Shown one piece after another: positions 1 to 8,270 of a stretch of DNA of 64,000 bases; positions within the stretch are counted from its first letter, which is position 1; the number at the start of each line of letters is the position of its first letter. The notes below the pieces were generated by a model, which was not told the DNA's origin, ran no database searches, and saw only the letters and a list, made by a program, of their open reading frames with translations. Origin of the DNA: Neobacillus thermocopriae (GTDB lineage: Bacteria; Bacillota; Bacilli; Bacillales; Cytobacillaceae); assembly GCF_010975035.1 (NCBI RefSeq), contig NZ_JAAIUV010000006.1, forward strand, positions 62,001-126,000, in the 5' to 3' direction. A program made the position numbers and the translations under genes.

Positions 1-1053
1 GAAGTAGCAAAAGGCATGGGGGCCGTGGAGTCTGCTGTTAACCTTGCATTATCATTCGTTCCGCAAAACCTTATAATTGTCGGCTTATTTATCATCGCTT
101 GTTTTATCTCCCTTTCAATGGGGACATCGATGGGAACGATTGTAGCACTGGCGCCAATTGGAGTTGGGATAAGCGAACAAACCGATTTTTCCTTGGCTCT
201 AGTAATGGGTGCTATTATCGGTGGATCCATGTTTGGCGATAATTTATCCTTTATTTCAGATACAACTATTACTGCTGTTCGAACACAAGGTACAGAAATG
301 AAAGATAAATTTAAGGTGAATTTTTGGATCGTGTTGCCAGCAGCTATTATTACAGGGATTATTTTATGGGCTATCACATTTGGTGAAACGACACAGGTAG
401 AGCATTTAAGCTATAATTGGGTAAGTATTGTTCCCTATGTTTTGGTCATTATTTTAGCGTTAGCTGGAATGAATGTTTTCTTAGTTCTAGCATCAGGGAT
501 TACTCTTGCTGGAGCAATTGGCTTAACGAATGGTAGTTATGATATTATGACCCTCTTGGGGAAAATTAGCGAAGGAATGGCAGGAATGTATGAAATGGCC
601 TTCCTTGCCATACTAATAGCTGGAATGGTAGAGATTATAAAATTTAACGGCGGAATTGACTTTCTCCTTCAACTTGCAACACGTAGGATCAAGTCGAAAA
701 AGGGTGCCGAATTTAGTATCGCAGGTCTTGTTGGGCTAACGAATTTATCAACGGCCAATAATACGATTTCCATTTTAATAGCTGGTCCACTTGCCAAAAA
801 TATTGCTGAACAATATGGAATTGAGCCACGAAAATCAGCTAGTATATTAGATATTTTCTCCTGTACAATCCAAGGCCTTCTGCCATATGGAGCCCAATTT
901 TTGGTAGCAGCAAGCATAGCCAAAATATCACCAGTTAGTATCTTGCAATATTCTTTCTATCCAATCCTTATTGGAATCTGCGGAATCTGTGCTATCCTAA
1001 TAGGATATCCGGCAAAAGAAAAAAGAACTAATAAACATGAAGTAACAAATTAA
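1..1053 (+). CDS. nhaC: Na+/H+ antiporter, NhaC family (5' end cut by window edge)
   Basis: Integral membrane antiporter that would exchange cytoplasmic Na+ for external H+. The frame is open to the first base, so the true start lies outside the window; about 350 codons are visible, whereas NhaC proteins are usually 450-500 residues, so roughly the first quarter is missing. The visible part is a run of hydrophobic segments with the family-typical Gly/Ser-rich stretch MGTSMGTIVALAPIG followed by GGSMFGDNLSFISDTT, which is the conserved NhaC core. Two hairpins follow the stop codon. Ion specificity is inferred from the family only. Confidence 0.8.
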   Translation, partial: EVAKGMGAVESAVNLALSFVPQNLIIVGLFIIACFISLSMGTSMGTIVALAPIGVGISEQTDFSLALVMGAIIGGSMFGDNLSFISDTTITAVRTQGTEMKDKFKVNFWIVLPAAIITGIILWAITFGETTQVEHLSYNWVSIVPYVLVIILALAGMNVFLVLASGITLAGAIGLTNGSYDIMTLLGKISEGMAGMYEMAFLAILIAGMVEIIKFNGGIDFLLQLATRRIKSKKGAEFSIAGLVGLTNLSTANNTISILIAGPLAKNIAEQYGIEPRKSASILDIFSCTIQGLLPYGAQFLVAASIAKISPVSILQYSFYPILIGICGICAILIGYPAKEKRTNKHEVTN

Positions 1054-1067
1054 TCAAGCTTAAGCTC

Positions 1068-1118
1068 AAATGAACTCCCTTCTATTCACGTGCTATAAGA
1101 ATGGAAGGGAGTTCATTT
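1068..1118 (+). terminator. Long hairpin after the nhaC-like gene
   Basis: A perfect 14-bp inverted repeat (1068-1081 with 1105-1118), closing a loop that can pair further, starts 15 bases after the antiporter stop codon. The T-run is weak (ATTTGTTAAT), so termination is likely but not certain. Confidence 0.5.
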
Positions 1119-1141
1119 GTTAATACTTTCACCAGGAATAG

Positions 1142-1171
1142 GCGATCATTCTTGGAATGATCGCTTCTTTC
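1142..1171 (+). terminator. Second hairpin after the nhaC-like gene
   Basis: A 10-bp perfect stem GCGATCATTC / GAATGATCGC with a TTG loop, followed by TTCTTTC. It is a second candidate terminator for the antiporter transcript and sits just before the convergent DUF5946 pseudogene. Confidence 0.45.
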
Positions 1172-1222
1172 ATTTATCGATAACTTTTTAAATTGCTTGT
1201 AGGATGATATTGTTGAAAAATA

Positions 1223-1720
1223 TCACTTTAATAGAATGTCACTAATTTCCCTTACCCAACTATGTTGATGCTCCCAACTTTTCCACACATCCAACATCCA
1301 TTTCCGAATCATTTCGTCACGACTTTCCCCTGGTTGTGTGTTTAAAACATTCATCACAGTTAAAGAATAGGCCGAAGGATGGGGAGGTTGTAATGGATTC
1401 CACTTAAATTTTTTGCGACTAAGGAGCGTATGTACACGCTGTACTTGCCTCCCATTAAATCCTTTCTCAATAGCATAATATAACCCAATTAACGTAAAGG
1501 CAGTGGTTATTGGTTTCATACCATTGCCTGAATGTTGAGCTTAGTAGGTATCGCTGGCATGTTGATGTATAAAATCAATATCCTATTTACTGAGTGTATA
1601 ACTACTTAATTCACTGAATTTTTGATAACATTCACCCGAAGCATTATAATCCATATTTAATGGAATATGGTGATGGGGTAACTTTAGCCCACACCCAGGA
1701 CATTCTATTATCTTTTCCAA
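1223..1720 (-). pseudogene. DUF5946-like protein, broken by two in-frame stops
   Basis: One reading frame runs from a TTG start at 1720 (Shine-Dalgarno GGAGG upstream) to 1223, 166 codons including the stop, but it is interrupted by TAG at codon 46 (1583-1585) and TAA at codon 60 (1541-1543). The N-terminal part carries a CPGCGLKLPHH zinc-ribbon-like motif and the C-terminal part contains MKPITTAFTLIGLYYAIEKG, which I recognise from memory as typical of the DUF5946 family in Bacillus. Reading frame and sequence are otherwise intact, so decay looks recent. The 98-residue C-terminal part still has an open frame from an ATG at 1519, but it lacks a credible ribosome binding site and would miss the Cys motif. 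Confidence 0.75.
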
Positions 1721-1882
1721 AGCTTTAATACCTCCAAACTTATAAATACTTCATGCTATTTTTAAAACTGTCACTGTTTTATTAATCATATCTTTAATAA
1801 AAAGGAACGAACACATATTTATTTACTTCTTTCACTATTTTCCCCGTAAGATTAAATTAATCTATTTATTGATTCCTAACAG

Positions 1883-1914
1883 AAAAAAGGCCCCGCGCAT
1901 TATTGCACAGAGCC
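1883..1914 (-). terminator. Rho-independent terminator, minus strand
   Basis: On the minus strand an 11-bp stem (GGCTCTGTGCA / TGCGCGGGGCC) closes completely when G-U pairs are allowed, and is followed by six T. On the plus strand the same positions would be C-A mismatches, so the minus strand is the functional one. It lies at the far end of the duplicated tRNA-Arg downstream block. Confidence 0.7.
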
Positions 1915-2085
1915 GATAGGAAGGGGTAGTTTTATAATAAAGCATTTTTCATTACCAAATAAACCGCTATTTTCTTTGACATAAAAAACAATCTCTAAAC
2001 CATAAATGTAATGGTTCAAAAATTGATAGCATTCGGTATTTTAGTATGTAGCATGGCGTTCCAGGAGGAATTTGAACCCCCGACC
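1895..2085 (-). repeat. Diverged copy of the tRNA-Arg 3' end plus downstream terminator block
   Basis: Shares long patches with 3553-3757: GATAGGAAGG, TTTTATAATAAA, TTTCTTTGACATAAAAAA, ATTCGGTATTTTAGTATGTA and the tRNA T-arm and acceptor end including the encoded CCA. Homology stops exactly at the variable-loop side of the T-stem (GACC). It is a direct repeat of the intact tRNA locus and bounds a segment of about 1.7 kb. Confidence 0.75.
1983..2025 (-). terminator. Diverged copy of the tRNA-Arg terminator
   Basis: Minus-strand stem of about 15 pairs, several of them G-U, followed by six T. It corresponds by position to the perfect terminator at 3654-3697. Foldability has been kept although the sequence has drifted. 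Confidence 0.55.
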
Positions 2086-2087
2086 TC
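2052..2087 (-). pseudogene. tRNA-Arg 3' fragment
   Basis: Contains the 3' third of a tRNA: T-arm GGGGG-TTCAAAT-TCCTC, acceptor strand CTGGAAC, discriminator G and CCA. No matching 5' acceptor strand (GTTCCAG), D-arm or anticodon arm can be found upstream, so this is a fragment and not a gene. Compared with the intact tRNA at 3726-3802 it has three substitutions. Confidence 0.75.
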
Positions 2088-2088
2088 C

Positions 2089-2260
2089 CTACTCTCCATT
2101 AGACAGCAACTCTAACAGATAAGATTTCCCTAAATTATAGAGGTATTCTCTAAACTCCTCACAGCAAAAATTAATTTCTAGCTCTTTCGTATGATTTTTT
2201 ATTTCCTTATATAAACCACTGCTTTTTAACTTTGATTTTTAAATCAGGCTTATTGCTCAT
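2089..2260 (-). pseudogene. Small unknown protein gene with one frameshift
   Basis: An ATG at 2260 has a strong Shine-Dalgarno (GGAGGGG, 5-nt spacing). The first frame encodes MSNKPDLKIKV and then meets a stop; the neighbouring frame continues without interruption to a TAG at 2089-2091 with a charged helical sequence (SSGLYKEIKNHTKELEIN, then CCEEFREYLYNLGKSYLLEL). The total is 172 nt, one more than a multiple of three; removing one A from the A5 run near 2222-2226 would restore a 56-residue protein. I do not recognise the family. The last codons abut the tRNA fragment. A genuine frameshift, a sequencing error or chance are all possible. Confidence 0.45.
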
Positions 2261-2321
2261 GAATTCCCCTCCAATATTGGTAGAATTTATATAAAATTCC
2301 AAAAAACATGAGGTGTGATGA

Positions 2322-3341
2322 GTGGATAAAACTTTAATCTCTCAGAAGTTTGAAAACTTTGCTAATGATTGTAGAGGTTCCAGTGAGTTATATGAGCATT
2401 TATCAAGAAAAATAGCTAAAGATGATGAGATTCTTGATTTATGTACTTTGGCAAGGGAGGGTCAACCAATCCCAAACCTTTTATTAGGTGCTGTCCATTT
2501 CCTGTTATTTAAAGGGAAGAAACATAGGTTAAAAGAATACTATCCAAGTATTGTCCAATTCCCAAAAGAAAAAGAAGATGTATTTGTACATTTCAAAAGT
2601 TTTTGTCAGATATATAGAGATGAGATCATTTCTATCCTTAAAAGTAAGTTAGTGCAAACAAATGAGATTAGGAGATGTGCTTACCTTTATCCAGCCTTTT
2701 GTTATATTTATGACAAAGTGAAAAAACCTTTATCAATAATAGAAATTGGAACAAGTGCAGGTTTATTACTTTTATGGGATAAATATAAGTATTCTTATGG
2801 AACAAACGAGGTATATGGAAATCTAGGATCAAAAGTTCATATAAGTACAGAAATAAAAGGGGATCACATCCCCTTATTGCTAAAAGAAAGTCCTCCAGTC
2901 GCCTCAAAAATTGGTTTAGATTTACATGTAAATAATTTGGGTAATCCTGAAGATAAATTGTGGTTAAAGTCACTAATTTGGCCTGAGCATAAAGAAAGAT
3001 TTGTGCTCTTTGAACATGCAGCTAATCATTTTAATGAAAATCCTCCAAAACTCCTGGAGGGAGATGGAGTAACTTTATTAACTAATGTTGCAAAACAAAT
3101 GCCAAAAGATACTGCATTATGTATTTTTCATACTCATGTAGCCAACCAAATTCCAAAGGAATTAAAAATTAAACTTCTAGAACAAGTGAAGCAAATTGGG
3201 GATACAAGGGAGGTTTTTCACCTATACAATAATATGTGGGATCAAAAACTCCATCTTGATTACTTTATGAATGGGACAGAATATAATCTAACTATTGGAG
3301 ATACAGATGGGCATGGTAGATGGTTTAATTGGGAGTTATAA
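2322..3341 (+). CDS. DUF2332 family protein
   Basis: 339-residue protein with a GTG start at 2322 preceded by GAGGTG. It resembles the DUF2332 family by its overall pattern (N-terminal helical region, EGQPIPNLLLGAVHFLL, C-terminal HGRWFNWE). Residues 139-149 (IIEIGTSAGLL) look like motif I of a class I SAM-dependent methyltransferase fold, which suggests but does not prove a nucleotide or SAM-binding Rossmann domain. No function is known to me. It is the only intact gene inside the segment bounded by the tRNA-Arg repeats, is on the opposite strand from most of the window, and is A/T-rich in its codons, in keeping with accessory origin. Confidence 0.7.
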   Translation: MDKTLISQKFENFANDCRGSSELYEHLSRKIAKDDEILDLCTLAREGQPIPNLLLGAVHFLLFKGKKHRLKEYYPSIVQFPKEKEDVFVHFKSFCQIYRDEIISILKSKLVQTNEIRRCAYLYPAFCYIYDKVKKPLSIIEIGTSAGLLLLWDKYKYSYGTNEVYGNLGSKVHISTEIKGDHIPLLLKESPPVASKIGLDLHVNNLGNPEDKLWLKSLIWPEHKERFVLFEHAANHFNENPPKLLEGDGVTLLTNVAKQMPKDTALCIFHTHVANQIPKELKIKLLEQVKQIGDTREVFHLYNNMWDQKLHLDYFMNGTEYNLTIGDTDGHGRWFNWEL

Positions 3342-3552
3342 AATAGGGAACTAATAATTCTTTAGTTGACTAAGTAATAAATAGGGCAAGGCTTTAAGCT
3401 CTGTCCTTATTGTAAAAATGTTAGACTGCTAAAGTTATTCAAAAAATAATATCCCCTGCGTTTCATTCATCTGAAATTAAGGTTTTATAAAAATTCTCTT
3501 CGTTATCAGCTACCTCTGCAACATCTAAATCAAGATACTAAGTAGTAACTGC

Positions 3553-3757
3553 TTATTATTGCGCTGAGACGATAGGAAGGGATCGTTTTATAATAAACAT
3601 CTATAGCCAATATTAACCATAATGTTCAAATATAGATCATTTTTCTTTGACATAAAAAAACAACCTTTTAACCATATATGTAATAGTTAAAAGGTTGATA
3701 TCATTCGGTATTTTAGTATGTAGGATGGCGTCCCAGGAGGGATTCGAACCCCCGACC
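3553..3757 (-). repeat. Intact copy of the tRNA-Arg 3' end plus downstream terminator block
   Basis: Partner of the repeat at 1895-2085, in the same orientation. The two copies share most positions with one gap of about 20 nt. The terminator-like element at the outer end of copy 1 (1883-1914) is not conserved here (TTATTATTGCGCTGAGAC). Confidence 0.7.
3654..3697 (-). terminator. Terminator of tRNA-Arg
   Basis: Perfect 12-bp inverted repeat CAACCTTTTAAC / GTTAAAAGGTTG followed on the minus strand by seven T, 29 bases past the CCA end of the tRNA gene. Confidence 0.8.
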
Positions 3758-3802
3758 GTACGCTTAGAAGGCGCATGCTCTATCCAGCTGAGCTACTGGG
3801 AC
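3726..3802 (-). tRNA. tRNA-Arg (anticodon UCU)
   Basis: 77-nt cloverleaf on the minus strand: acceptor GTCCCAG/CTGGGAC with G discriminator and genome-encoded CCA, D-arm GCTCAGCTGGATAGAGC, anticodon loop CTTCTAA flanked by TGCGC/GCGTA, T-loop TTCGAAT. The anticodon TCT reads AGA/AGG. B. subtilis has a single tRNA-Arg gene beside ysnB in the same arrangement, which supports orthology. Confidence 0.95.
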
Positions 3803-3934
3803 ATTTGTTAGTTGTTATCGAAGACAAGATTAATTATATTATCCTTATATATAATTGTCAACAAGTTTTTTAGATTTTTTTTGAATCATTTTTTACATGA
3901 CTGTTATTCCTTTTGACCTGCTTGTTTTTATCAC

Positions 3935-3993
3935 AAAAACCGGCTATGAGGACATACTCCAAATATTGTCCTCATATTCCATGAATGCCGGTT
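3935..3993 (-). terminator. Two-tier hairpin terminator after ysnB
   Basis: Outer 7-bp stem AACCGGC/GCCGGTT encloses an inner perfect 9-bp stem ATGAGGACA/TGTCCTCAT. On the minus strand the outer arm runs into TTTTT. It lies 27 bases beyond the stop codon of the metallophosphoesterase gene and closes the gerM-rph-rdgB-ysnB unit. Confidence 0.65.
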
Positions 3994-4019
3994 CCTACAA
4001 ATTGATTGATAGTAAGTCC

Positions 4020-4541
4020 TTATGAATCCTTACCTAATACAAATTGGTGAGACAATTTTGGAATTTTATGTCCCTCCATATCAAATACAGACATTTCTAC
4101 CTTATCACCATTTAAATCAAGGATCACATAAGTTTTTTCGATACGTTCCCGAGGCAGGCGTATGCTACCTGGATTTAAAAACAAGGTCCCTCCGACCACC
4201 TCTGCACCTAGTACATGTGAATGGCCGAAACAAACGATATCTGCGCCTACTTCCTCTGCCTTATATTTTAAGTTCATTAACGACGTTTTCACTGAATAGC
4301 GGTGTCCATGCGTGATAAAGAATTTTTTTCCGGCAAAATTTGAAACCAGTTCCTGGGGGAAACCGCCAAAGTCACAGTTGCCCCCCACAGTAAAATAACC
4401 AGTTAATGCCGGATGGTCTGGATCAAGTTGAGAGTCTCCACAATGAATCATAAGATCCACATCAGATAAATGTCGCTCTCTAATGGTTTCAAGCTCTTTT
4501 GTTAAGCCATGACTATCGCTGACCACTAGCACCTTACTCAT
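4020..4541 (-). CDS. ysnB: YfcE/YsnB family metallophosphoesterase
   Basis: 173-residue calcineurin-like phosphoesterase of the YfcE type, probably a cytosolic phosphodiesterase; the natural substrate is unknown. Metal-site motifs are visible: VSDSHG near residue 7, MIHCGD near 31, GNCD near 54, THGH near 77 and CFGHSH near 103. The ATG overlaps the end of rdgB by four bases (ATGA), so translation is probably coupled. It is the last gene of the gerM-rph-rdgB-ysnB unit, the same order as in B. subtilis. Confidence 0.9.
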   Translation of the reverse strand: MSKVLVVSDSHGLTKELETIRERHLSDVDLMIHCGDSQLDPDHPALTGYFTVGGNCDFGGFPQELVSNFAGKKFFITHGHRYSVKTSLMNLKYKAEEVGADIVCFGHSHVLGAEVVGGTLFLNPGSIRLPRERIEKTYVILDLNGDKVEMSVFDMEGHKIPKLSHQFVLGKDS

Positions 4542-5149
4542 GAGCGTTCAGCTCTTTCCAAAATTGAATCTAGTTCCGATTCCAGCTTTTTCAAAGCATT
4601 TGCCCGATGACTAATTTGATTTTTTTCATTCGCAGATAACTCGGCCATGGACACCCCTTTTTCAGGGACATAAAAAATCGGGTCATAGCCAAATCCATTT
4701 GTGCCGCGCGGTTTTTCTAGAATACGTCCTTCACAGGTCCCTGACACCGTATATGTTTCCTGGCCAGGGATCGCAACAGCTAATGCACAGTAGAATCTAG
4801 CAGTTCTAGATTCTTCCTCCACGCCATTAAGTTCAGATAATACTTTTTCTATATTTTTTTGATCGTTTTTTGGTTCTCCTGCATAACGAGCAGAGTAGAT
4901 TCCTGGTTTGCCACCAAGGGCATCAACAATTAAACCAGAATCATCGCCAATAACCATTTTGTTAAGTACCTTTGATATTGTCTCGGCCTTTAACACTGCA
5001 TTTTCTTCAAATGTTGAACCTGTCTCCTCGACTTCTGGAAGCTCTGGAAAATCAAGTAGTGTCCGAACAGCGACTCCACGAGATGCAAAAATTTTCTCAA
5101 ATTCCTTCGCTTTTCCAGGATTTTTCGTTGCAATAATAACCTCTTTCAT
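4538..5149 (-). CDS. rdgB: XTP/dITP diphosphatase (RdgB/HAM1)
   Basis: Removes non-canonical purine nucleotides (XTP, dITP, ITP) by hydrolysis to the monophosphate and pyrophosphate, protecting DNA from base analogues. The family signature appears at the N-terminus ([13 protein letters not shown]), followed by DDSGL and the SARYAGE region, then [11 protein letters not shown] and the SHRANAL end. The start was moved to the ATG at 5149: an upstream ATG at 5164 overlaps the Shine-Dalgarno AGGAGA that serves 5149 with 7-nt spacing. 203 residues, normal for the family. In B. subtilis this gene is ysnA. Confidence 0.93.
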   Translation of the reverse strand: MKEVIIATKNPGKAKEFEKIFASRGVAVRTLLDFPELPEVEETGSTFEENAVLKAETISKVLNKMVIGDDSGLIVDALGGKPGIYSARYAGEPKNDQKNIEKVLSELNGVEEESRTARFYCALAVAIPGQETYTVSGTCEGRILEKPRGTNGFGYDPIFYVPEKGVSMAELSANEKNQISHRANALKKLESELDSILERAERS

Positions 5150-5166
5150 AGACAATCTCCTCATTA

Positions 5167-5925
5167 TCAGGTATTATTCCTGCTCAATTCAATTTTCTTG
5201 ACAATCTCATCACCGAGAGCTTCTTTTTGTTTCTCAAATAACTCCATCAAGCCCTCCTGTGCAGCATTCAGTAACCCTTGCAACTGGTCATAGGAGAAAG
5301 TGGCTTCCTCACCTGTTCCTTGTAATTCAACAAATTCTCCGCTCCCTGTCATTACCACATTCATATCTACAGCAGCTGTTGAATCTTCTGCATAATTTAA
5401 ATCAAGGACTGTTTGTCCATCCTCTAATATACCGACACTTGTTGCTGCTAAATAATCTATGATCGGAAATTTGGTTAACGCTTTTTTCTCCACTAGGCCA
5501 TTGAGGGCTAGCGTCATTGCCACAAACGCCCCTGTTATGGAAGCGGTTCGCGTTCCTCCATCCGCTTGAATGACATCACAATCAATCCAGACAGTCCGCT
5601 CCCCTAGAGCTTCAAGGTCAACTACTGCTCTTAGAGCACGTCCAATTAAACGCTGAATCTCCATGGTTCGACCGGAGACTTTCCCTTTCGAAGATTCCCT
5701 TATGTTTCTTGTTTCGGTCGCCCTTGGCAGCATGGAATATTCCGCCGTGATCCAACCTTTTCCTTCTCCTCGCATAAATGGCGGGACTCTATCTTCAATG
5801 CTTGCAGTACAAATCACTTTTGTATTGCCAACAGATATTAACACCGAACCTTCCGGATGGATTAAATAATTAGTTTCCATATGTATAGGTCTTAGTTGTA
5901 ATGGTTTCCTGCCATCAACACGCAC
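5167..5925 (-). CDS. rph: Ribonuclease PH
   Basis: Phosphate-dependent 3'-to-5' exoribonuclease that trims the 3' ends of tRNA precursors. The domain is complete: [13 protein letters not shown] at the N-terminus, the phosphate-site region around RNIRE, and the catalytic [19 protein letters not shown] motif. The chosen start is a GTG at 5925 with AGGAGG upstream, giving 252 residues; a longer frame begins at 6015 but its extra 30 residues are not part of RNase PH. Sixteen bases separate it from rdgB. Confidence 0.95.
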   Translation of the reverse strand: MRVDGRKPLQLRPIHMETNYLIHPEGSVLISVGNTKVICTASIEDRVPPFMRGEGKGWITAEYSMLPRATETRNIRESSKGKVSGRTMEIQRLIGRALRAVVDLEALGERTVWIDCDVIQADGGTRTASITGAFVAMTLALNGLVEKKALTKFPIIDYLAATSVGILEDGQTVLDLNYAEDSTAAVDMNVVMTGSGEFVELQGTGEEATFSYDQLQGLLNAAQEGLMELFEKQKEALGDEIVKKIELSRNNT

Positions 5926-6056
5926 AATGCCTTCCTCCTCTAATGTAGTTGCAGGGGTCCCCCTGTTATTACATTTGCTTAAGTACCAATAAGAAAGAGG
6001 TGGCATTGTAGCCAACCCCTTCCCTTTTCATTATATAGTATATCAGAAATCAATTT

Positions 6057-7112
6057 TTAAAAACTACCTGTATTGACTTTTTCTGGACGGGTAACAGGCT
6101 CAGTCAGTTTTTTCCCCTGATCATTTTTTAATTCTGCTTTACCATCTACTTGGATTGCCACTTTTTCTACGCCTTCCTGTTCAGTCAGGCTCAATACAAG
6201 GGATTCTAAAACATTCTGGGAAATAACATTTTCTTCTGAGCTTCCATAAATATTTTTATTAAAGTTTAATGTAACCGTGCCATCCTTATATTTTGGAGCT
6301 TCAAGCAACTTCGCATCTGGCATAAACCCAGTAACCAAGTTGGAATTGTCGCTTGGGCCATTAATTAATTCATTAACTGCCGCCACGATTGGGTCCTTTT
6401 CATTGAGATTTACCCTTCGTGTGACTGGTACATAATAATAGGAACCTTCTTCACCACCGATATAATAAACAGTCAGCGGTTTTGTATTTGAAATATCTAC
6501 TACATCCTCTGTATCAAAATTAATACCAGTTTCCCTCGATAAATTTTCGCTGATCGGTGTACCATTTACAGGCATTTCCGTTAAATCATGACCATTCATT
6601 TTTAGCTTAACTTTTTCTACTCCATCAAATTGAGTTAATGTCCAAGTCACTGATTGAAGGATTTTCATTTCATCTTCAGGCTGATAGTTTTTAAATTCAT
6701 TAGAAAAATTAACTGTGGCAACCCCGTTATCTTTATCAATATCTACAGAAAGTTCGGTTCCTTCGGGTATTACCGCTCTAAAGTCATTCGGAAGCATCTC
6801 TTCTACCGGTCCATTAACTACTAAATACTCTAGAGCTTGTTTAGCAACGGATTTTGTTTTTGGAAGATTAAAAGTTTGGGGTACTACATAACCGTTTTTA
6901 TCAATGAGGTAAAGTTCTGTCATTATGCTGTTTTCTTCCTTTTTCTGTTTGGCAGATGTGTCTTTATCTGCTGCATTCTCTTCAACCGACACCGATTTTG
7001 GTGGATCAATTTTTTGTATTTTCTCCGTTCCAAATAATCCGCACCCAGCCAATAAAAGCGATGAACTAAGTACAGTCAGACTCAGAATTTTTGCTTTATT
7101 TGTGAACATCAT
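6057..7112 (-). CDS. gerM: Spore germination and sporulation lipoprotein GerM
   Basis: Lipoprotein needed in Bacillus for normal sporulation and spore germination; in B. subtilis it supports assembly of the SpoIIIAH-SpoIIQ channel between mother cell and forespore. The sequence shows a signal peptide with lipobox LLAGC (Cys24 from the chosen start), a short charged linker, and two tandem GerMN domains (about residues 70-195 and 215-330), each with the FN-rich strand pattern VTLNFN/VATVNFSN. The start is one of two adjacent ATG codons (7112 or 7109) after a GGGGGG Shine-Dalgarno; an earlier ATG at 7142 is less likely. Ends 131 nt before the rph start. Confidence 0.9.
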   Translation of the reverse strand: MMFTNKAKILSLTVLSSSLLLAGCGLFGTEKIQKIDPPKSVSVEENAADKDTSAKQKKEENSIMTELYLIDKNGYVVPQTFNLPKTKSVAKQALEYLVVNGPVEEMLPNDFRAVIPEGTELSVDIDKDNGVATVNFSNEFKNYQPEDEMKILQSVTWTLTQFDGVEKVKLKMNGHDLTEMPVNGTPISENLSRETGINFDTEDVVDISNTKPLTVYYIGGEEGSYYYVPVTRRVNLNEKDPIVAAVNELINGPSDNSNLVTGFMPDAKLLEAPKYKDGTVTLNFNKNIYGSSEENVISQNVLESLVLSLTEQEGVEKVAIQVDGKAELKNDQGKKLTEPVTRPEKVNTGSF

Positions 7113-7376
7113 TTTCCCCCCAAAGACAGTTTGTACTATCATGTATACGAGCCTGAAAAAAAATTAGACCGTCTTATCAGGAAAAATTAGGACAATATTT
7201 TAAACTTTTTCTTCTATGAAAAATTAATAATCACTAAATTATACATTTGTGTTCCGGGCATTTCTTTACGAATCGTCCAGGAAATCTCCACCACACTTTA
7301 GCTAACACGAATGACGAATATGAGTTGATACGATGATCATAATAATCGTCGAGTTACTATTTAAAGCCTTTTACTA

Positions 7377-7418
7377 ACAAAAAAAGCATACCAATTAGTG
7401 TACTAATTGATATGCTTT
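7377..7418 (-). terminator. Terminator overlapping the end of racE
   Basis: Stem AGCATAtCAATTAG / CTAATTGgTATGCT on the minus strand with a 4-nt loop and a run of seven T. The racE stop codon TAG (7403-7405) forms part of the 5' arm. Confidence 0.8.
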
Positions 7419-8245
7419 TTACTTAAATTTATTTTTTTCACATTATCAATGGGTGTTCCAAGCCATTGAGAAGCGATTTTTGTAAAAATCCATTTGGAGC
7501 CGGTAGTATAAAATTCATGCTGGACATCTTCCTCGTCCGTGTCGAGCATCCCCTGATATTGGAGAATGGCACTTATTTCCCTTGCTGTTTCATCTCCTGA
7601 ACTGATGACATTTACCTTTTCGCCCATAACCTTTTGAACCAAAGGCCCCAGTAATGGATAATGCGTACATCCCAAGATTAAAGTATCTAAATTTTGATTT
7701 AAAAGTGGTTTTAAAGCCTCTTCTACAATTTTTTCTGCAATGGGCCCTTCATATTCACCACTTTCCACAAGAGGAACAAATTTGGGACATGCATGGCTTG
7801 TTACATACAGGCGACTATTAAGGGATTTTAAAGCTACTTCATAAGCACCGCTTTTTACGGTACCTACCGTTCCTATCACTCCCACTCGATAGTTTTTTGT
7901 CCGTTTAATCGCCGCACGAGCGCCAGGATTAATCACACCGAGTACAGGAATGGAAAGTTCTCTCCGAATTTCATCCAATGCGGCAGCAGTGGCTGTATTA
8001 CACGCTATGACAAGCATCTTTATATTCTTTTCTAGTAAAAAATTGGTCATTTCCCACGTGAATCTTTTCACTTCTTTAGGCGTTCTAGGCCCATAAGGAC
8101 AGCGCGCCGTATCCCCAAGATATATAATTTTCTCATTTGGGAGCTGTCGCATTACTTCTTTGGCAACGGTTAAGCCGCCCACTCCGGAATCAATAATTCC
8201 AATTGCTTGTTTCAAACTTCTTGCCTCATTTTTGGTAGTCAACAT
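7403..8245 (-). CDS. racE: Glutamate racemase
   Basis: Cofactor-independent enzyme that interconverts L- and D-glutamate for peptidoglycan (and, where made, poly-gamma-glutamate). Both catalytic cysteines sit in their motifs: [11 protein letters not shown] near residue 76 and [11 protein letters not shown] near 187; the N-terminal [13 protein letters not shown] is typical. 280 residues. Start taken as ATG at 8245 (GGAAG eight bases upstream); a TTG 30 bases further in with GAGG upstream is a fair alternative that would match the B. subtilis N-terminus better. The stop codon lies inside the terminator stem. Confidence 0.94.
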   Translation of the reverse strand: MLTTKNEARSLKQAIGIIDSGVGGLTVAKEVMRQLPNEKIIYLGDTARCPYGPRTPKEVKRFTWEMTNFLLEKNIKMLVIACNTATAAALDEIRRELSIPVLGVINPGARAAIKRTKNYRVGVIGTVGTVKSGAYEVALKSLNSRLYVTSHACPKFVPLVESGEYEGPIAEKIVEEALKPLLNQNLDTLILGCTHYPLLGPLVQKVMGEKVNVISSGDETAREISAILQYQGMLDTDEEDVQHEFYTTGSKWIFTKIASQWLGTPIDNVKKINLSKKHIN

Positions 8246-8270
8246 TTTTAAACTTCCTTTTGCGCATAAT

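Noticed and set aside
2052-2110. Complete second tRNA gene
   Set aside because: Only the T-arm and 3' acceptor strand are present; no 5' acceptor, D-arm or anticodon arm can be matched.
5926-6015. 30-residue N-terminal extension of RNase PH
   Set aside because: The RNase PH fold begins at the GTG at 5925, which has a strong Shine-Dalgarno; the extension has none and does not look conserved.
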